From: Aphanomyces cochlioides | Taxonomy: Eukaryota > Oomycota > Saprolegniomycetes > Saprolegniales > Verrucalvaceae | Assembly: GCA_019828595.1 (NCBI GenBank) | Contig: JAHQRK010000013.1 | Coordinates: 589,501 to 653,500 of the forward strand | Length of the DNA stretch: 64,000 bases | Reading direction: 5' to 3' | In this document: piece after piece, positions 1-9,425 of the stretch | Position numbering within the stretch: position 1 is the first letter of the stretch | How the letters are laid out: every line of letters begins with the position of its first letter | Program-made: the position numbers and the translations under genes | The notes under the pieces: model-generated | Told to the model about the DNA's origin: nothing | What the model saw: the letters and a program-made list of their open reading frames with translations, nothing else | Database searches by the model: none

Positions 1-580
1 CTAGTCGTCATGTCGTCGGGTTTGGACGTGATCATGACTGGTGGATAGTCACGGGGTGGACGTGAGTGCGATTGATTTGGCTGAGTCGCAGCTTGAGTTG
101 GAGGCGTCACACTTGGATGAGTCGGAGGAGGCGCTTGAGTCGCAAATCCTGGAGCATAGGGTGACGGAAAGTTGTACATAGTGCTTGGTTGGGCCTGGAT
201 CGGAGCTGCGAAGTACGGAGTAGCAGGTTTGGTCAAGGCTTCAGTCAGCATTTTGACATGTGCTACGAAAGCCTTCTGCTCGGACTGAGTCGTAGAGATT
301 GCTTCAAGGATCTTGGCCAGAGTCGACTCGTCTTGAAAGCCGACTTTCGAGTTTCTACGATGAGTCCGCGGAGAAGGTTCGGGAGTCGACGATGTAGAGC
401 GATCACTGGAGTTCGATCGAGAAGAAGTCGTAGCAGTCGACACGCTCTGGGCTTCATTTGTTCGCGGTAGAGTGGCGGATCCTCGAGTCGGATCTGACGC
501 CCACGGAGCAGCTTCATACAGTCGTTGATCGATAGGAGCTCCTTGTCAGTGTTCTCAAGGCAGGACTCAGCTCGAGAGTG
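1..580 (-). pseudogene. C-terminal part of retrotransposon gag, frameshifted
   Basis: After the stop at about 583 the minus strand stays open in another frame down to the window edge. It encodes a Ser/Thr/Pro/Gln-rich stretch that includes a KMLTEALTKP segment near 251 and a run of PPP/TQA-type low complexity. This composition resembles the linker after the capsid region of Ty3-like gag proteins. The frame differs from that of the upstream gag ORF, so there is at least one frameshift between about 520 and 590. No zinc knuckle or protease is visible before the window ends; the rest of the element, if present, lies off the left edge. Confidence 0.5.
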
Positions 581-1687
581 TCAGACTCCACTCTTGAAGA
601 TCACGACTCCTAGACGATCGGGCACGTCGATATCATCAAGGATCCTTTGGAGTCGAATCGCATAGGCCTTTACTGACTCGCCTTCCAGACGCTCAGAGTC
701 CTCAAACAAGTGATCTACAAGTTCACGTGGAGTGCGATTGCAGAAGCGATCCATGAAGTTGTCATAGATCTCTCCCCATACGTCACCGGTTTTCGTCTTC
801 GAGATCGCGATCCACCATTGGGATAAGGCAGGGTGGACCTTCTCGGACATGAGTTTGAGTCCCAGTAACGTCTTGCGATCTGAGTCGCTGAGTTGGAGGC
901 GATCGGCTTGATCCATGAGTTGTTTTATGAAGAATTCGCAATGAGCTTGATCGTCAGAAGTTGGGATCGTAGTGAACTTAACGGCTTGGCTGAGAGAGCC
1001 CTTGGATTTGGAGTCGGCAATTGATTCTTCGACTTTGTCCATTTTGGTTTCCATCCTTTGAAGTGATTTTTGGAGTTCTAACAACAATGGGAGAGTAGAA
1101 TCAGGTGCGGAATCAGGCGTATCAGACCCGTTGTCGAGAGGGTCGGTTTCGGATTCGGCGATCGGGGTTGATTTACTGCCTCGATCGAGTCGTTCGCAAA
1201 GCGCTTCGAGGTTTTGGAGGCGTTGATTGAGAGTCAAGTTTTTTTGAGTCAATGTGCGGATCTGTTCGACAAGTCGTTGTTTGGATTCGATCGAATTGAG
1301 CTCAGCTAGGTCGAGTTGACGTTGGGTCGAGGTTTGACTTTCTTCCAGAGCGCGACTTAGAGCCTGTAGTTCGTGTAAGACGCGGTTGAAATTAGAGGAG
1401 CGAACGTTAGCGAGAGTCTGAAGGTTCTCACTAAGCCGCTGCTGTTCAAGGGAGAAAAGTTGCAAGGACTGATGCAAATTCGAAATGGTTGTCTGTTGAT
1501 TCACCAAAGCAGTTTCCAAACGGACAAAATCAATTTCAAGGGTCGGAGATTGCGATAATTTTCGAAGATCCAATATAGTAGCGTTGAAATCCTCTCGAGT
1601 GGACGATAATTCAAATTGGACTTGGCTGGTACGACCTGTAAGTTCCTGTAAAGAGATAGATAAAGAATTCAACGAAGTCGCAGTCAT
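581..1687 (-). pseudogene. Retrotransposon gag-like protein, capsid region
   Basis: A 368-residue reading frame. Residues about 1-190 are Gln/Leu-rich and heptad-like, so probably coiled coil (SLQELTGR, LQALSRALEESQ). Residues about 230-365 look like a retrotransposon gag (capsid) domain, with LLGLKLMSEKVHPALSQWW, WGEIYDNFMDRFCNR, ELVDHLFEDSERLEGESV and YAIRLQRILDDI. This matches the general pattern of Ty3/gypsy gag. It is in the same frame as the ORF at 1694-2911, separated only by one TAA and two codons, so the two were probably one protein. It ends early at a TGA, after which homologous-looking sequence continues in other frames. No protease, RT or integrase is present in the window. Confidence 0.6.
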
Positions 1688-1693
1688 GTCATG

Positions 1694-2911
1694 TTACGAC
1701 TGGAAAGTCTGAGTGGCAAGGTTCAATCGATCTGACAATGAATTGGACGTAACAGAAACGGTGTCGACTTGCGATTGTAACGATTGCAGTTGAGCGGAGA
1801 AATTCGAGGCTAGGGTTAAGGCAGTTTCTGGAGTTTCACTGTCCATTTCAACGTCTGTAGTAACCAATTCTCGATTCATTTGAAGATCAGCCGTCGGTGC
1901 CAACGAAGGTAAATGTAAATGTTGGATTGGACCAGCGGACTGATGATTGTTTGGGAGGTTGGGATCGTTAGAGACAATTTCATTCGTGAGTCGGACATCG
2001 GGCAGTTGACGTTCCGAAAGTTGCACAAATGGCGGTTGAAAGTCGTACTGAGGATCGCGTTGGGGAAAGCCAGCAGCCAAAGCAATTGTTTCGGGGCGAC
2101 TGGGATCGTTCGTCAAAGTCGGCAGCGGACTTGGTGAAGAAATTGGAGTAATGTTTGACTGGACTCGCTGAGTCTGGGTCTGAGTCACGATGCTCATTTC
2201 AGTGAGTAGAACTGGAGCCTCCTGAGTCGGCGTCGGACTTGGTCCAAGCAAGTTTGGACGAGAAGATCGTGCCGTCATGGATCGCGTCGTCATCGTACGT
2301 TCGACTATGGCAGTTCGAGTCGCCAGAGGAACCATGTCTCTGCCCCCATATGGCATGATGTCACGGGGCATTCCATCGGTCGTAGCGATTTCATCGGTAG
2401 CAGACGATGTCAAGGCATACGACTCGGAAAGGAACAAGTCGTTGCGATCATCCGGCAAGGGCATCGAAGAGGCGATCGCAAGTGCAGTCTCGTCGGACAT
2501 CGGGAAGTTTTCCGATGAACTTCGAGGATCCATTGAGTCGTCGCTGAGGTCGGACTCAGGCGCAGGTAAAGCCAGGTAAGAGTCAGGTCGGACTCGCTTC
2601 TCATCATCACGTTGTTCAGGAGAGTTGGCGTGTTGTTGAATCCGATATTGTAAGTCGCGCTTCCTTGTGTTCGGAGAGGAAGGGTGCGGAATCAGAGCCG
2701 TCTCAGACTCAGGTCGATCGGGAGGCTGAGGGACGGAAGTAGGTCTTGAGTCGACTCGAGCAAGTTCGGGTCGATAGGTCTTCGAGGATCCATAGTAGTA
2801 AGGTCTTGAGTAATGTTGGAGAATACCCTGCTTCTCCACCACTTTTGTGACGGTCGCGGGGATAGCGATGACGCACAAATAGAATCGAAGGTCCAGACGT
2901 TTGGACTTCAA
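1694..2911 (-). pseudogene. N-terminal part of the same gag polyprotein, ends at an in-frame TAA
   Basis: About 400 residues rich in Pro, Ser, Thr and Asp with no recognisable domain. The last about 60 residues (LQSQVDTVSVTSNSL) are heptad-like and run straight into the coiled-coil start of the next ORF. The TAA at 1694-1696 is in frame with the ATG at 1685-1687. I read this as a single nonsense mutation in an approximately 775-residue gag. The apparent start at 2911 is a TTG, so the true N terminus is not defined. No LTR or primer-binding site could be identified upstream. Confidence 0.5.
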
Positions 2912-2939
2912 GGAACCGAATATCCTCGACTTCAGTCAA

Positions 2940-3606
2940 GGACGATACAATAGGATCGAAGAGGTAGGAGACGATCTTGACTAGCGAAGCAAGGCTAATA
3001 TAGATGCAATCGAGTATATTGAGAAGTGAGTTTAATGTAAAGCTATAAAGATCTAAACATCTAATATAGAAAGGACGAGAATCAGAGGACGAGGGTGCTT
3101 TAGAATAACGTCAAGGGTCTTGTGGGGGTAGGGATCTTGTTGACTGACAGCGATGGAATGCTAATCGAGTCTTTCATGTCCGTCATATTGTGCTTTCTAC
3201 TCAAAATTTCCTCCGGCGATTGGTTGAATCAACCGCCGGCAAATCGCCGGACCTCCGAAATATAATACAAATATCCATTTTAGAAGGTTTATTTTGACCT
3301 TTGGTTGAAGTCTTGATCGAGATGGTACACGAAATCGACGAAGGTTCGTCGCTGCGCTGGCGAGGCCAGAGGCCTCTCCACTCGTTGTACGCTCAACGTG
3401 AGGAACGCTGAATAACGTGGAATTCTCTTCGAGGTGGGGTCGCTGTGGAAGGTTGTTCAGAGTCATAGGACGTGAGATTTGCAGCTTTTCTCTCACAAAC
3501 TTAGGTCAGTTTTCAGCCAATCAAATGATAGCAAAATTATTTTTAGTCAATCAAATTGTCCGGACGATTTCCAGGCGATTGGAAATATCGCCTGAAAATC
3601 ACAATA
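2940..3606. other. Intergenic; possible LTR/5' flank of the gag element
   Basis: No convincing ORF. The stretch holds short inverted repeats built on gccgg (about 3213-3250), just upstream (minus strand) of the gag element, and the 3' end of the protease gene that stops at 3607. An LTR would be expected here for the gag element, but no matching second copy is in the window. Confidence 0.3.
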
Positions 3607-4965
3607 TTAGACGCCAGCGCCAACACCAGCGCCAACGCCAGCACCAGCGCCAACACCAGCTCCAACACCAGCACCAACACCAGCGCCAGCGCCAACACCA
3701 GCGCCAACACCAACACCAGCGCCAACACCAGCACCAGCGCCAACACCAGCTCCAACACCAGCACCAACACCAGCGCCAACGCCAGCAACAGCGCCAACAC
3801 CAGCGCCAACGCCAATACCAGCGCCAACACCAGCGCCAAAGCCAACACCAGCACCAACACCAGCGCCAACGCCAATACCAGCGCCAACACCAGCGCCAAC
3901 ACCAGCACCAGCGCCAACACCAGCGCCAACACCAGCACCAACACCAGCGCCAACGCCAGCAACAGCGCCAACACCAGCGCCAACGCCAACACCAGCGCCA
4001 ACACCAGCGCCAAAGCCAACACCAGCACCAACACCAGCGCCAACGCCAATACCAGCGCCAACACCAGCACCAACACCAACACCAGCGCCAACACCAGCAC
4101 CAACACCAGCGCCAACACCAGCACCAACACCAGCGCCAACGCCAACGCCAACACCAGCGCCAACACCAGCACCAACACCAGCGCCAACACCAGCGCCAAC
4201 GCCAATCAAACTGCCGTCTTTCGATTCGTCCACCGGTTCACAGCCGCAATCGTCCGAGCTGGGCAAGTAAGGCTTGATAAAGTCAACGGCAGCAGAAATG
4301 CGGGCGTACGCACCAAGCTTCACGGACAGATCCACTTGAAGACCCACGCTCACGAGACCAACCAACGACACCTGACCATCCACATCAATCGTCAAAGGTC
4401 CACCAGCGTCACGGTCGCACAACTGCTTGTCGTATTGGCCACCCGCGCATAGCAACGAGTCATAGGTGGTCAAGAGAGGCAACCACGGTTGGCACTTGGC
4501 GTTGTCAAATGTATTGATGTTCACGTCGAGGAGGACGCTGGCTGCGCCACGCAAATTGACGTCCGCCCAAGTATGCACACACACGGGAATGTTCGAGGCG
4601 ACGAGGTCGAAGGAGACCTTGATGGGCGTCTGTTGGCAGCTCTGGGCCAACTTGTAGATGGCAAAGTTGTACTCGTTGGTGATGGCGTTGTACTTGGGGT
4701 GGACAATTTGGTCCGTCACCACGAACACCTCGCCTCCGATGACAGCATGCTTGAGGGAATAGCCTTTACTCATGGAGCAGTGTGCGGCAGTCAAGACGAC
4801 ATTCGGGGCGATCAAGCTGCCGCAGCATTCGGTTTCTCCATCGGGGGTCGATTGAAGGCTCACCATGTACGCGTCACTGGCATTGCCAGCTTGGGCGGCA
4901 GCATGAGCAGTGTCGGCAGTGGCGAAGGCGGCAACGAAAGCGACCAGGGCGTACAAGATCTTCAT
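3607..4965 (-). CDS. Secreted, catalytically dead S1-protease homologue with Gly/Val/Ala repeat tail
   Basis: A 452-residue protein. Residues 1-22 are a signal peptide ([22 protein letters not shown]). Residues about 30-235 are a trypsin fold with conserved S1 landmarks ([43 protein letters not shown]). Residues 255-452 are a low-complexity GVGAG-type tail. Of the catalytic triad only His62 remains: the Asp position is Asn100 (EYNFAIY), and the GDSGGP serine loop reads RDAGGP with Ala187. The IVGG activation end is also absent. It should therefore bind rather than cleave. Oomycete glucanase-inhibitor proteins are a known family of such dead S1 homologues; the substrate here is unknown. The start ATG lies 15 nt downstream of an Inr+FPR-like promoter. 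An inverted copy with an identical protease domain and a 72-residue tail is at 14951-15931. Confidence 0.85.
   Translation of the reverse strand: MKILYALVAFVAAFATADTAHAAAQAGNASDAYMVSLQSTPDGETECCGSLIAPNVVLTAAHCSMSKGYSLKHAVIGGEVFVVTDQIVHPKYNAITNEYNFAIYKLAQSCQQTPIKVSFDLVASNIPVCVHTWADVNLRGAASVLLDVNINTFDNAKCQPWLPLLTTYDSLLCAGGQYDKQLCDRDAGGPLTIDVDGQVSLVGLVSVGLQVDLSVKLGAYARISAAVDFIKPYLPSSDDCGCEPVDESKDGSLIGVGAGVGAGVGAGVGAGVGVGVGAGVGAGVGAGVGAGVGAGVGVGAGVGAGIGVGAGVGAGVGFGAGVGAGVGVGAGVGAVAGVGAGVGAGVGAGVGAGAGVGAGVGAGIGVGAGVGAGVGFGAGVGAGIGVGAGVGAVAGVGAGVGAGVGAGVGAGAGVGAGVGVGAGVGAGAGVGAGVGAGVGAGAGVGAGVGAGV
3610..4203 (-). repeat. Hexamer-type minisatellite encoding the GVGAG tail
   Basis: About 595 bp of ggcgct/ggtgtt-type hexamer variants with higher-order duplications: blocks ending in [17 protein letters not shown] recur twice. 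Because the unit is a multiple of three and lacks stop trinucleotides, several frames on both strands are open here; only the minus frame that continues the protease is taken as coding. Confidence 0.9.
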
Positions 4966-5596
4966 GTTTGGTCGATGGGAAAATCGAAAATGAGTCCGAG
5001 GAGAGCACGCTAGTGAGTTGGCTGCTCGTCGATATGCACTCGGGAACTGTGTCCCAGGTTCACACGAGTGTCACGAGCAGCTGGTGAGCTATCTTCTTTG
5101 GAAAAATCAAATTCAGGTCAACCACGAGTGGGCTGAGCAGAGAATGTCGGTGAGTTGGCTGCGCTTTCACCCAGGAAGCTGGCTCATTGAGTCGGTTACA
5201 CATGGCTTCGCGCAAAGCTTGGATGCTCATGGGTTTAGTCCTGCGGAAAGCACAAGCTCCGAATCTTTGTCGCCATAGAAACGCAAAACGCACAACATAG
5301 TGATACGACTCGATCGCCATTGTTGCCGATGGACGCCACAGTGGAAACTGGACCAAGCACCCTCTGAATCAAACAAAGGTTGAAATCGTTGGACATTTGG
5401 AGATGCCAGTGTTTCTCTTTCTCGTACACAACTCTGTTTAAGCTCGTCATGCATTACTGGACAAAAAGCTTGGCTGGGCAGCGGTGGTTGGTCTGCGCGT
5501 GCAGATGACGCAAAACGAAACAAGTCGTAGACGTTAGTCACGTCTGATAAGCTCGTGTGTCACTTTGGACGATTCAATATACCGTACAATGCCACG
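4206..5596. repeat. Left arm of inverted duplication 1 (partner 14283-15712)
   Basis: The reverse complement of this segment matches 14283-15712 through the protease domain, the promoter and about 600 bp of upstream DNA. The match ends near cgtacaatgccacg. The main internal difference is a replaced or inserted stretch around 5370-5450. Outside the arms the flanks are unrelated, apart from the repeat tail. The region 4994-5596 has no other gene. Confidence 0.85.
4980..4993 (-). promoter_or_regulatory. Oomycete-type core promoter (Inr+FPR) of the 3607-4965 gene
   Basis: On the minus strand the sequence TCATTTTCGATTTT matches TCATTYYNCAWTTT at 13 of 14 positions and ends 15 nt before the ATG. 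The same motif is present in front of the inverted copy. Confidence 0.6.
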
Positions 5597-5729
5597 AGAG
5601 CAAATTTTGGTCAAAACAAGAGCTCAATATGCTGGATGTGGCCGCAGAGAGGTGCACTTCGACCCCGTCGCATACAGCTGTTTGCGAGGACAACCGTCCA
5701 GAAGCTGTTCCAGGAAAGTGGCAAGAGAT

Positions 5730-6712
5730 TATAGTTGCGCTCGATTGAAATCGTGAATAAAAAGCGGATATCGAGCGAAATCAATCGATTGATTTCGCTC
5801 AAAACGCTCGATTGATGTAATTGGCTGAAATGTCCCCAATTCGAGGCTGGGGACAACTGGCATGTGATTGGTCAGAATACCGGATCCGGATAAACTTCAG
5901 AGACCCCTTTCCTGCTCCTTCGCAATTACCAACCTCTAAAGAATATGCGGGTTTCAGGACAAGATTTTTGCAATTGACGGGGAGACGGCGCATGGGGGAG
6001 TGTGTGGGGGGAATTCACTAAAGTAACACAGGGCTCTCTAGCGGTGCTTCATGCTAACTAAAGCAACGTAAGTGTAGCGATTGATCTGCGATAGTGTCTA
6101 AGCCGACGAATCGCCTGCATACACACCTCGTTGCACGTTGAACATACCAAGACTTGCTCTTTGAACTACAAGCAACGGAATTGGCCCCCAATGAAAAGAA
6201 TAATGCACCTTTCAATTGGGACAAGTAGGAAACTTGACTTGTACAGAGCTTAATTGTAATATTTACAGTTGAGCATTATCGATTTGATACCTCGAAGTAC
6301 AACTGAATGTCGAATTCTAGCAAATTGGTATTTTTTCTGTATTGAGGCGCCGATTTGATGCAATTCGATGTAAATATATGCCTGTGTCTTCAATACTATG
6401 GAGCTTGATTTCACATTAACGTAGCAACGATGCACCACACCTCCCAAGTTCATCTCACAACCCTTTATTCAAGGAGTTGAAATTTAGCTCTCTTGATGGT
6501 CAAAACACCTCCATTTCAAGAGGTGCCCTTCAATTTTCGACGAGAAAGCAATTCAGGAAACTGCACAAACAAATTGAAAATAAAATGAAAATACTATTCC
6601 ACTTTAATACAAAATCGATGTAATAAATTAATCGCAGGGTCATTTTTTCGAGCGATTGAAAGCGCTTGAAATCGCGCTCGATTGATATGATTTGAAACCG
6701 AGCGCAACGATA
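5730..6712. mobile_element. Non-autonomous DNA transposon, 983 bp, 8-bp TSD
   Basis: The element begins tatagttgcgctcgatt and its right end, reverse-complemented, begins tatcgttgcgctcggtt (15 of 17 identical). It is flanked by caagagat at 5722-5729 and 6713-6720, an 8-bp target-site duplication. Subterminal gcgctcgattga motifs recur inside both ends, and a 28-bp perfect palindrome sits 43 bp inside the left end. No long ORF is present. An 8-bp TSD fits hAT, P or Merlin-like transposition; the superfamily cannot be fixed from these termini. Confidence 0.8.
5773..5800. repeat. 28-bp perfect palindrome
   Basis: gagcgaaatcaatc followed by its exact reverse complement, centred on ATCGAT. It lies in the left subterminal region of the 983-bp element and could be a transposase-binding or hairpin site. 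Confidence 0.8.
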
Positions 6713-6720
6713 CAAGAGAT

Positions 6721-7647
6721 TGAATTTGGTCGTGTTGTTGGTGTGGTAAAGCGAGCCAGCACTCGCGAGACCGATCCAGCGCATGAGTTGGCGCCAACTG
6801 CACATCCTGATTGGTTGAACAGCGGCCAATTGCGGCTGCCAACGGGCTCATCTTTGCGATCGCCGGCGGTGGACTTTCAACCAAGCAGCAGACGATTCGA
6901 GTGGAAATAGCTGATCGCAACTAGCCAGCGCAACGCCTGCCAATGGAGAAGAGCCGACCAGACGGAAGGCAGTGCAGGACAGCCTGCAGTGGTGTATCAT
7001 GGCGACTTATGACCAATTGCGAGAATGGCCAAAGCCAGGAGACCAATCGAGGAGCAGGGACAGAGCAATTACGAAGCTTGCGTGCGAGGTTAGGAGTAGC
7101 AAAGAGAAGAGTAGTTAGTCTTTCAGAGCTCTTTGGCTGGCGTTGAATGAACCTCTAAGTTTGTGGCGTCCCGTCGAGAGAGTTTAAGCGCCAAGAAGTT
7201 TGCAGGAGTTCCGTGGGTCTGTCGAAAACCCGCACCGTCAATCGCCCTCACCAACGCCAGTCAACGCTAGGCGTAGCTCGTGGGCAACCGAGCAACCAAC
7301 CCCCCTTCCGGTCCTCCCCACCGTCCTCTCCCCCAGCAGCGGTCAACTACTGCGGACTTTCAACCCACAGTCGTGCCTCTCCATTTCCTTCGATCGCGTC
7401 TGGCTCACCTAAAAGCCCCAGGCGACCTCTAACCTTCCACCCCCCTTTTCTTGCGGCGAGAAGCTCGGACTTCACTGATCCGACCATCCCACATTGGTCT
7501 TGTTGTTAATCCTTCTTCGCGATGTTTGCATCATGACTCCGAGTAACGACTGGCCATGCAAAAATAGAGGTTGTAACTGCTGCTGAATATCGATTTTTGC
7601 GGTATTCATTACACGATGAATACGCTTAGTCCAGTAGTGGCTGCCCC
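6721..7647. other. Intergenic; no gene recognised
   Basis: Moderately GC-rich DNA with only short overlapping ORFs (Pro/Ser/Arg-rich, no domain). Nothing in the stretch can be supported as a gene. Confidence 0.4.
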
Positions 7648-7864
7648 CGAGACGAAGGTAGGCATTACATTTATCTATCACTCTAAATCGACACGTAGAT
7701 TGGTCACAATTTGATTGCTATTTTGACACTACTCGTGGACATATTGTCCTGGTGGCTGGCCGTCCCGAGGGCTATGATGGAGTGAATTGACGGCCAGCCA
7801 CCGCGACCTCCGAGACGAAGGTAGGCATTACATTTATCTATCACTCTAAATCGACACGTAGATT
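7648..7864. repeat. 54-bp direct repeat pair (7648-7701 and 7811-7864)
   Basis: Both copies start cgagacgaaggtaggcatta and end cgacacgtagatt, 163 bp apart and apparently identical. The spacer holds a 14-bp-stem hairpin. The pair lies just downstream (minus strand) of the KDZ-like gene and may mark the end of that element, although no matching copy is on its other side. Confidence 0.75.
7751..7802. repeat. Hairpin with perfect 14-bp stem
   Basis: ggtggctggccgtc (7751-7764) pairs with gacggccagccacc (7789-7802) across a 24-nt loop, between the two 54-bp direct repeats. Confidence 0.75.
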
Positions 7865-7932
7865 ATTCACAAGATGAATTAGGGTATTCTAGCTTTTGTG
7901 CGTGGATTGGCGCGGGCATGGTGGACAAAAAT

Positions 7933-8673
7933 TTATTTACAAAGATCACAAACGTTGTCGCTGTTGCAAGGCTGGCTGTTTGGCTCAATCGCCTCTCCTT
8001 GTAGTTGATGAATGAGAGAATTAACAGAGAGCCAAGTATTACGTTTGGCACCTTCCACTTTCATTTCTTTTTGTATTTTCGCTAATCTACGAGAATTTAC
8101 AGCTTTGATGAAATGCTTGGTGTAAAGGAGAAAATTTTCAACCCCCATGAAACCTGCTTGCTTCGTCACGGCTTTAAAAGTGGAGTTAAAGATTTCGCAA
8201 GAGACTGAACTGATGTCTTTAAGAACAGGGAAATTGTCAATTTTGTATCCACTTGAACAATTAACGTGGTTCTTGTAGTGAAGACGATCTATGACAAACC
8301 AAACATTGTGAAAGAACAACGGCTCTCGACGCATACAATACGTGTGTAGATTATACGCATTGTCCATGATAATAATTCGCTTTCCTCTACTGCGTGGCCA
8401 TCTCTGAAATAATGTAGTAAATGGATGAATAGGAGATTCATGATCGTGGAGAATTGAAAAACCCAAACAGAGCCCATGGGGGCAACAAAAATGAAATATT
8501 CCAGGAAGTTTATACCGAGCTGAAGTAGCGTTTTTTGTGCAGACCTTGTCATCAGGGGTGTGTTTATCATTATAAGTGGCAAGGGGTCTCTTGATCGGAG
8601 AATTTGGATACCATTCATGCATGTCATCATCAGTTAACGTTGTTGTGAAATTAGCATCGTCAACATCACACAC
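7933..8673 (-). CDS. KDZ-transposase/HMGXB3-like protein, C-terminal module
   Basis: 246 codons are open. Recognisable features are CCPHGLCLGF, IIIMDNAYNLHTYCMRREP, FFHNVWFVIDRLHYKNHVNC and SGYKID, followed by NFLLYTKHFIKAVN. The D-N-A-x-x-L, Ep-x-F-F and D-R-x-H-x-x-N-H-x-x-C pattern matches what I know of KDZ transposases and the vertebrate HMGXB3 group derived from them. It ends with a CDLCK cysteine pair before the stop. It is probably the last exon of a longer gene that includes the ORFs at 8810-9313 and 9426-11075 on the same strand. The role would be DNA transposition; no TIRs were found. The family assignment is from memory of motifs, hence moderate confidence. Confidence 0.5.
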   Translation of the reverse strand: MCDVDDANFTTTLTDDDMHEWYPNSPIKRPLATYNDKHTPDDKVCTKNATSARYKLPGIFHFCCPHGLCLGFSILHDHESPIHPFTTLFQRWPRSRGKRIIIMDNAYNLHTYCMRREPLFFHNVWFVIDRLHYKNHVNCSSGYKIDNFPVLKDISSVSCEIFNSTFKAVTKQAGFMGVENFLLYTKHFIKAVNSRRLAKIQKEMKVEGAKRNTWLSVNSLIHQLQGEAIEPNSQPCNSDNVCDLCK

Positions 8674-8809
8674 CTCACAAGGAGGCAGAAAATTGAGATG
8701 CTAAGTGTAATAGAACAATTTCCAAAGATGGCCATAACGAATGCCAAGGTTGTACGTCCATAAGGTTACTTCTCAATCCATGAGCTAGAGAAGGCATGTT
8801 TTGCTCAAG

Positions 8810-9313
8810 TTAAGACAGAACATGATGTTTTTCTACTAGTAAGGCGTGCACTCTTGATTCAATTTTAGCTAGAGAGAGTAATATAGGACGCATTACGTCA
8901 GGATTCCGCACAGCACCATTTTGAATTGGCGACTGCCTTGCTAAATCAGATAAAAAGTCCCTCCGACATGGAGGGCATAAGCCATTTTGACAGGAACTTG
9001 AGCGTGTCAAAGAATTCACAAATTGCACCAAGCAAGGGCAATGTATGCTTAACAATCTAGTGAGAACATTGTGGTCCCCGTCTGTCCTATGTGTGGGCGG
9101 ATTATCATTTGAAGAGGACTTAGAATTGCAAAAGTGTAATAAAGCCTTACGCGTTGATCCATCACGAATAAATACACGATATTGCACTGGGACTCCAGTG
9201 CATACGCGTTGTGAACGAGCAACTTCTTTTCTAAAACACAATGAATCAAGCTGAATGTACCACCTACCGAGAGGTGGCGTATTCGCGACGACAGGCCATT
9301 TTGGCATTACCAT
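8810..9313 (-). pseudogene. Middle part of the KDZ-like gene, frame-disrupted
   Basis: 167 codons with WYIQLDSLCFRKEVARSQR and a Cys cluster (SSCQNGLCPPCRRDF). Just upstream (minus), another frame carries CFTCPHCGSLE followed by VIGDGNAKMACRRE, a zinc-ribbon-like segment that should join this ORF. The shift near 9300-9310 is either a small intron not resolved here or a frameshift. Confidence 0.4.
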
Positions 9314-9425
9314 CTCCTATCACAATAAGAGATGTTTCTAGCGACCCACAGTGTGGACACGTAAAGCAAGTCGATATGTCGTCGTCAAGCCTAACCAGAA
9401 GTTTTAAGCCATAGAGGTGTGGAAT

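Noticed and set aside
1694..1696. Programmed stop-codon readthrough or alternative genetic code
   Set aside because: TAA, TAG and TGA all interrupt unrelated genes at single sites, while intact genes use ordinary stops; mutation is simpler.
3417..4452. Long plus-strand ORFs encoding QRQHQ- and NTSAN-type polymers, and a minus LVLAL ORF
   Set aside because: They are alternative frames of the hexamer array that encodes the GVGAG tail; only that frame continues a conserved domain.
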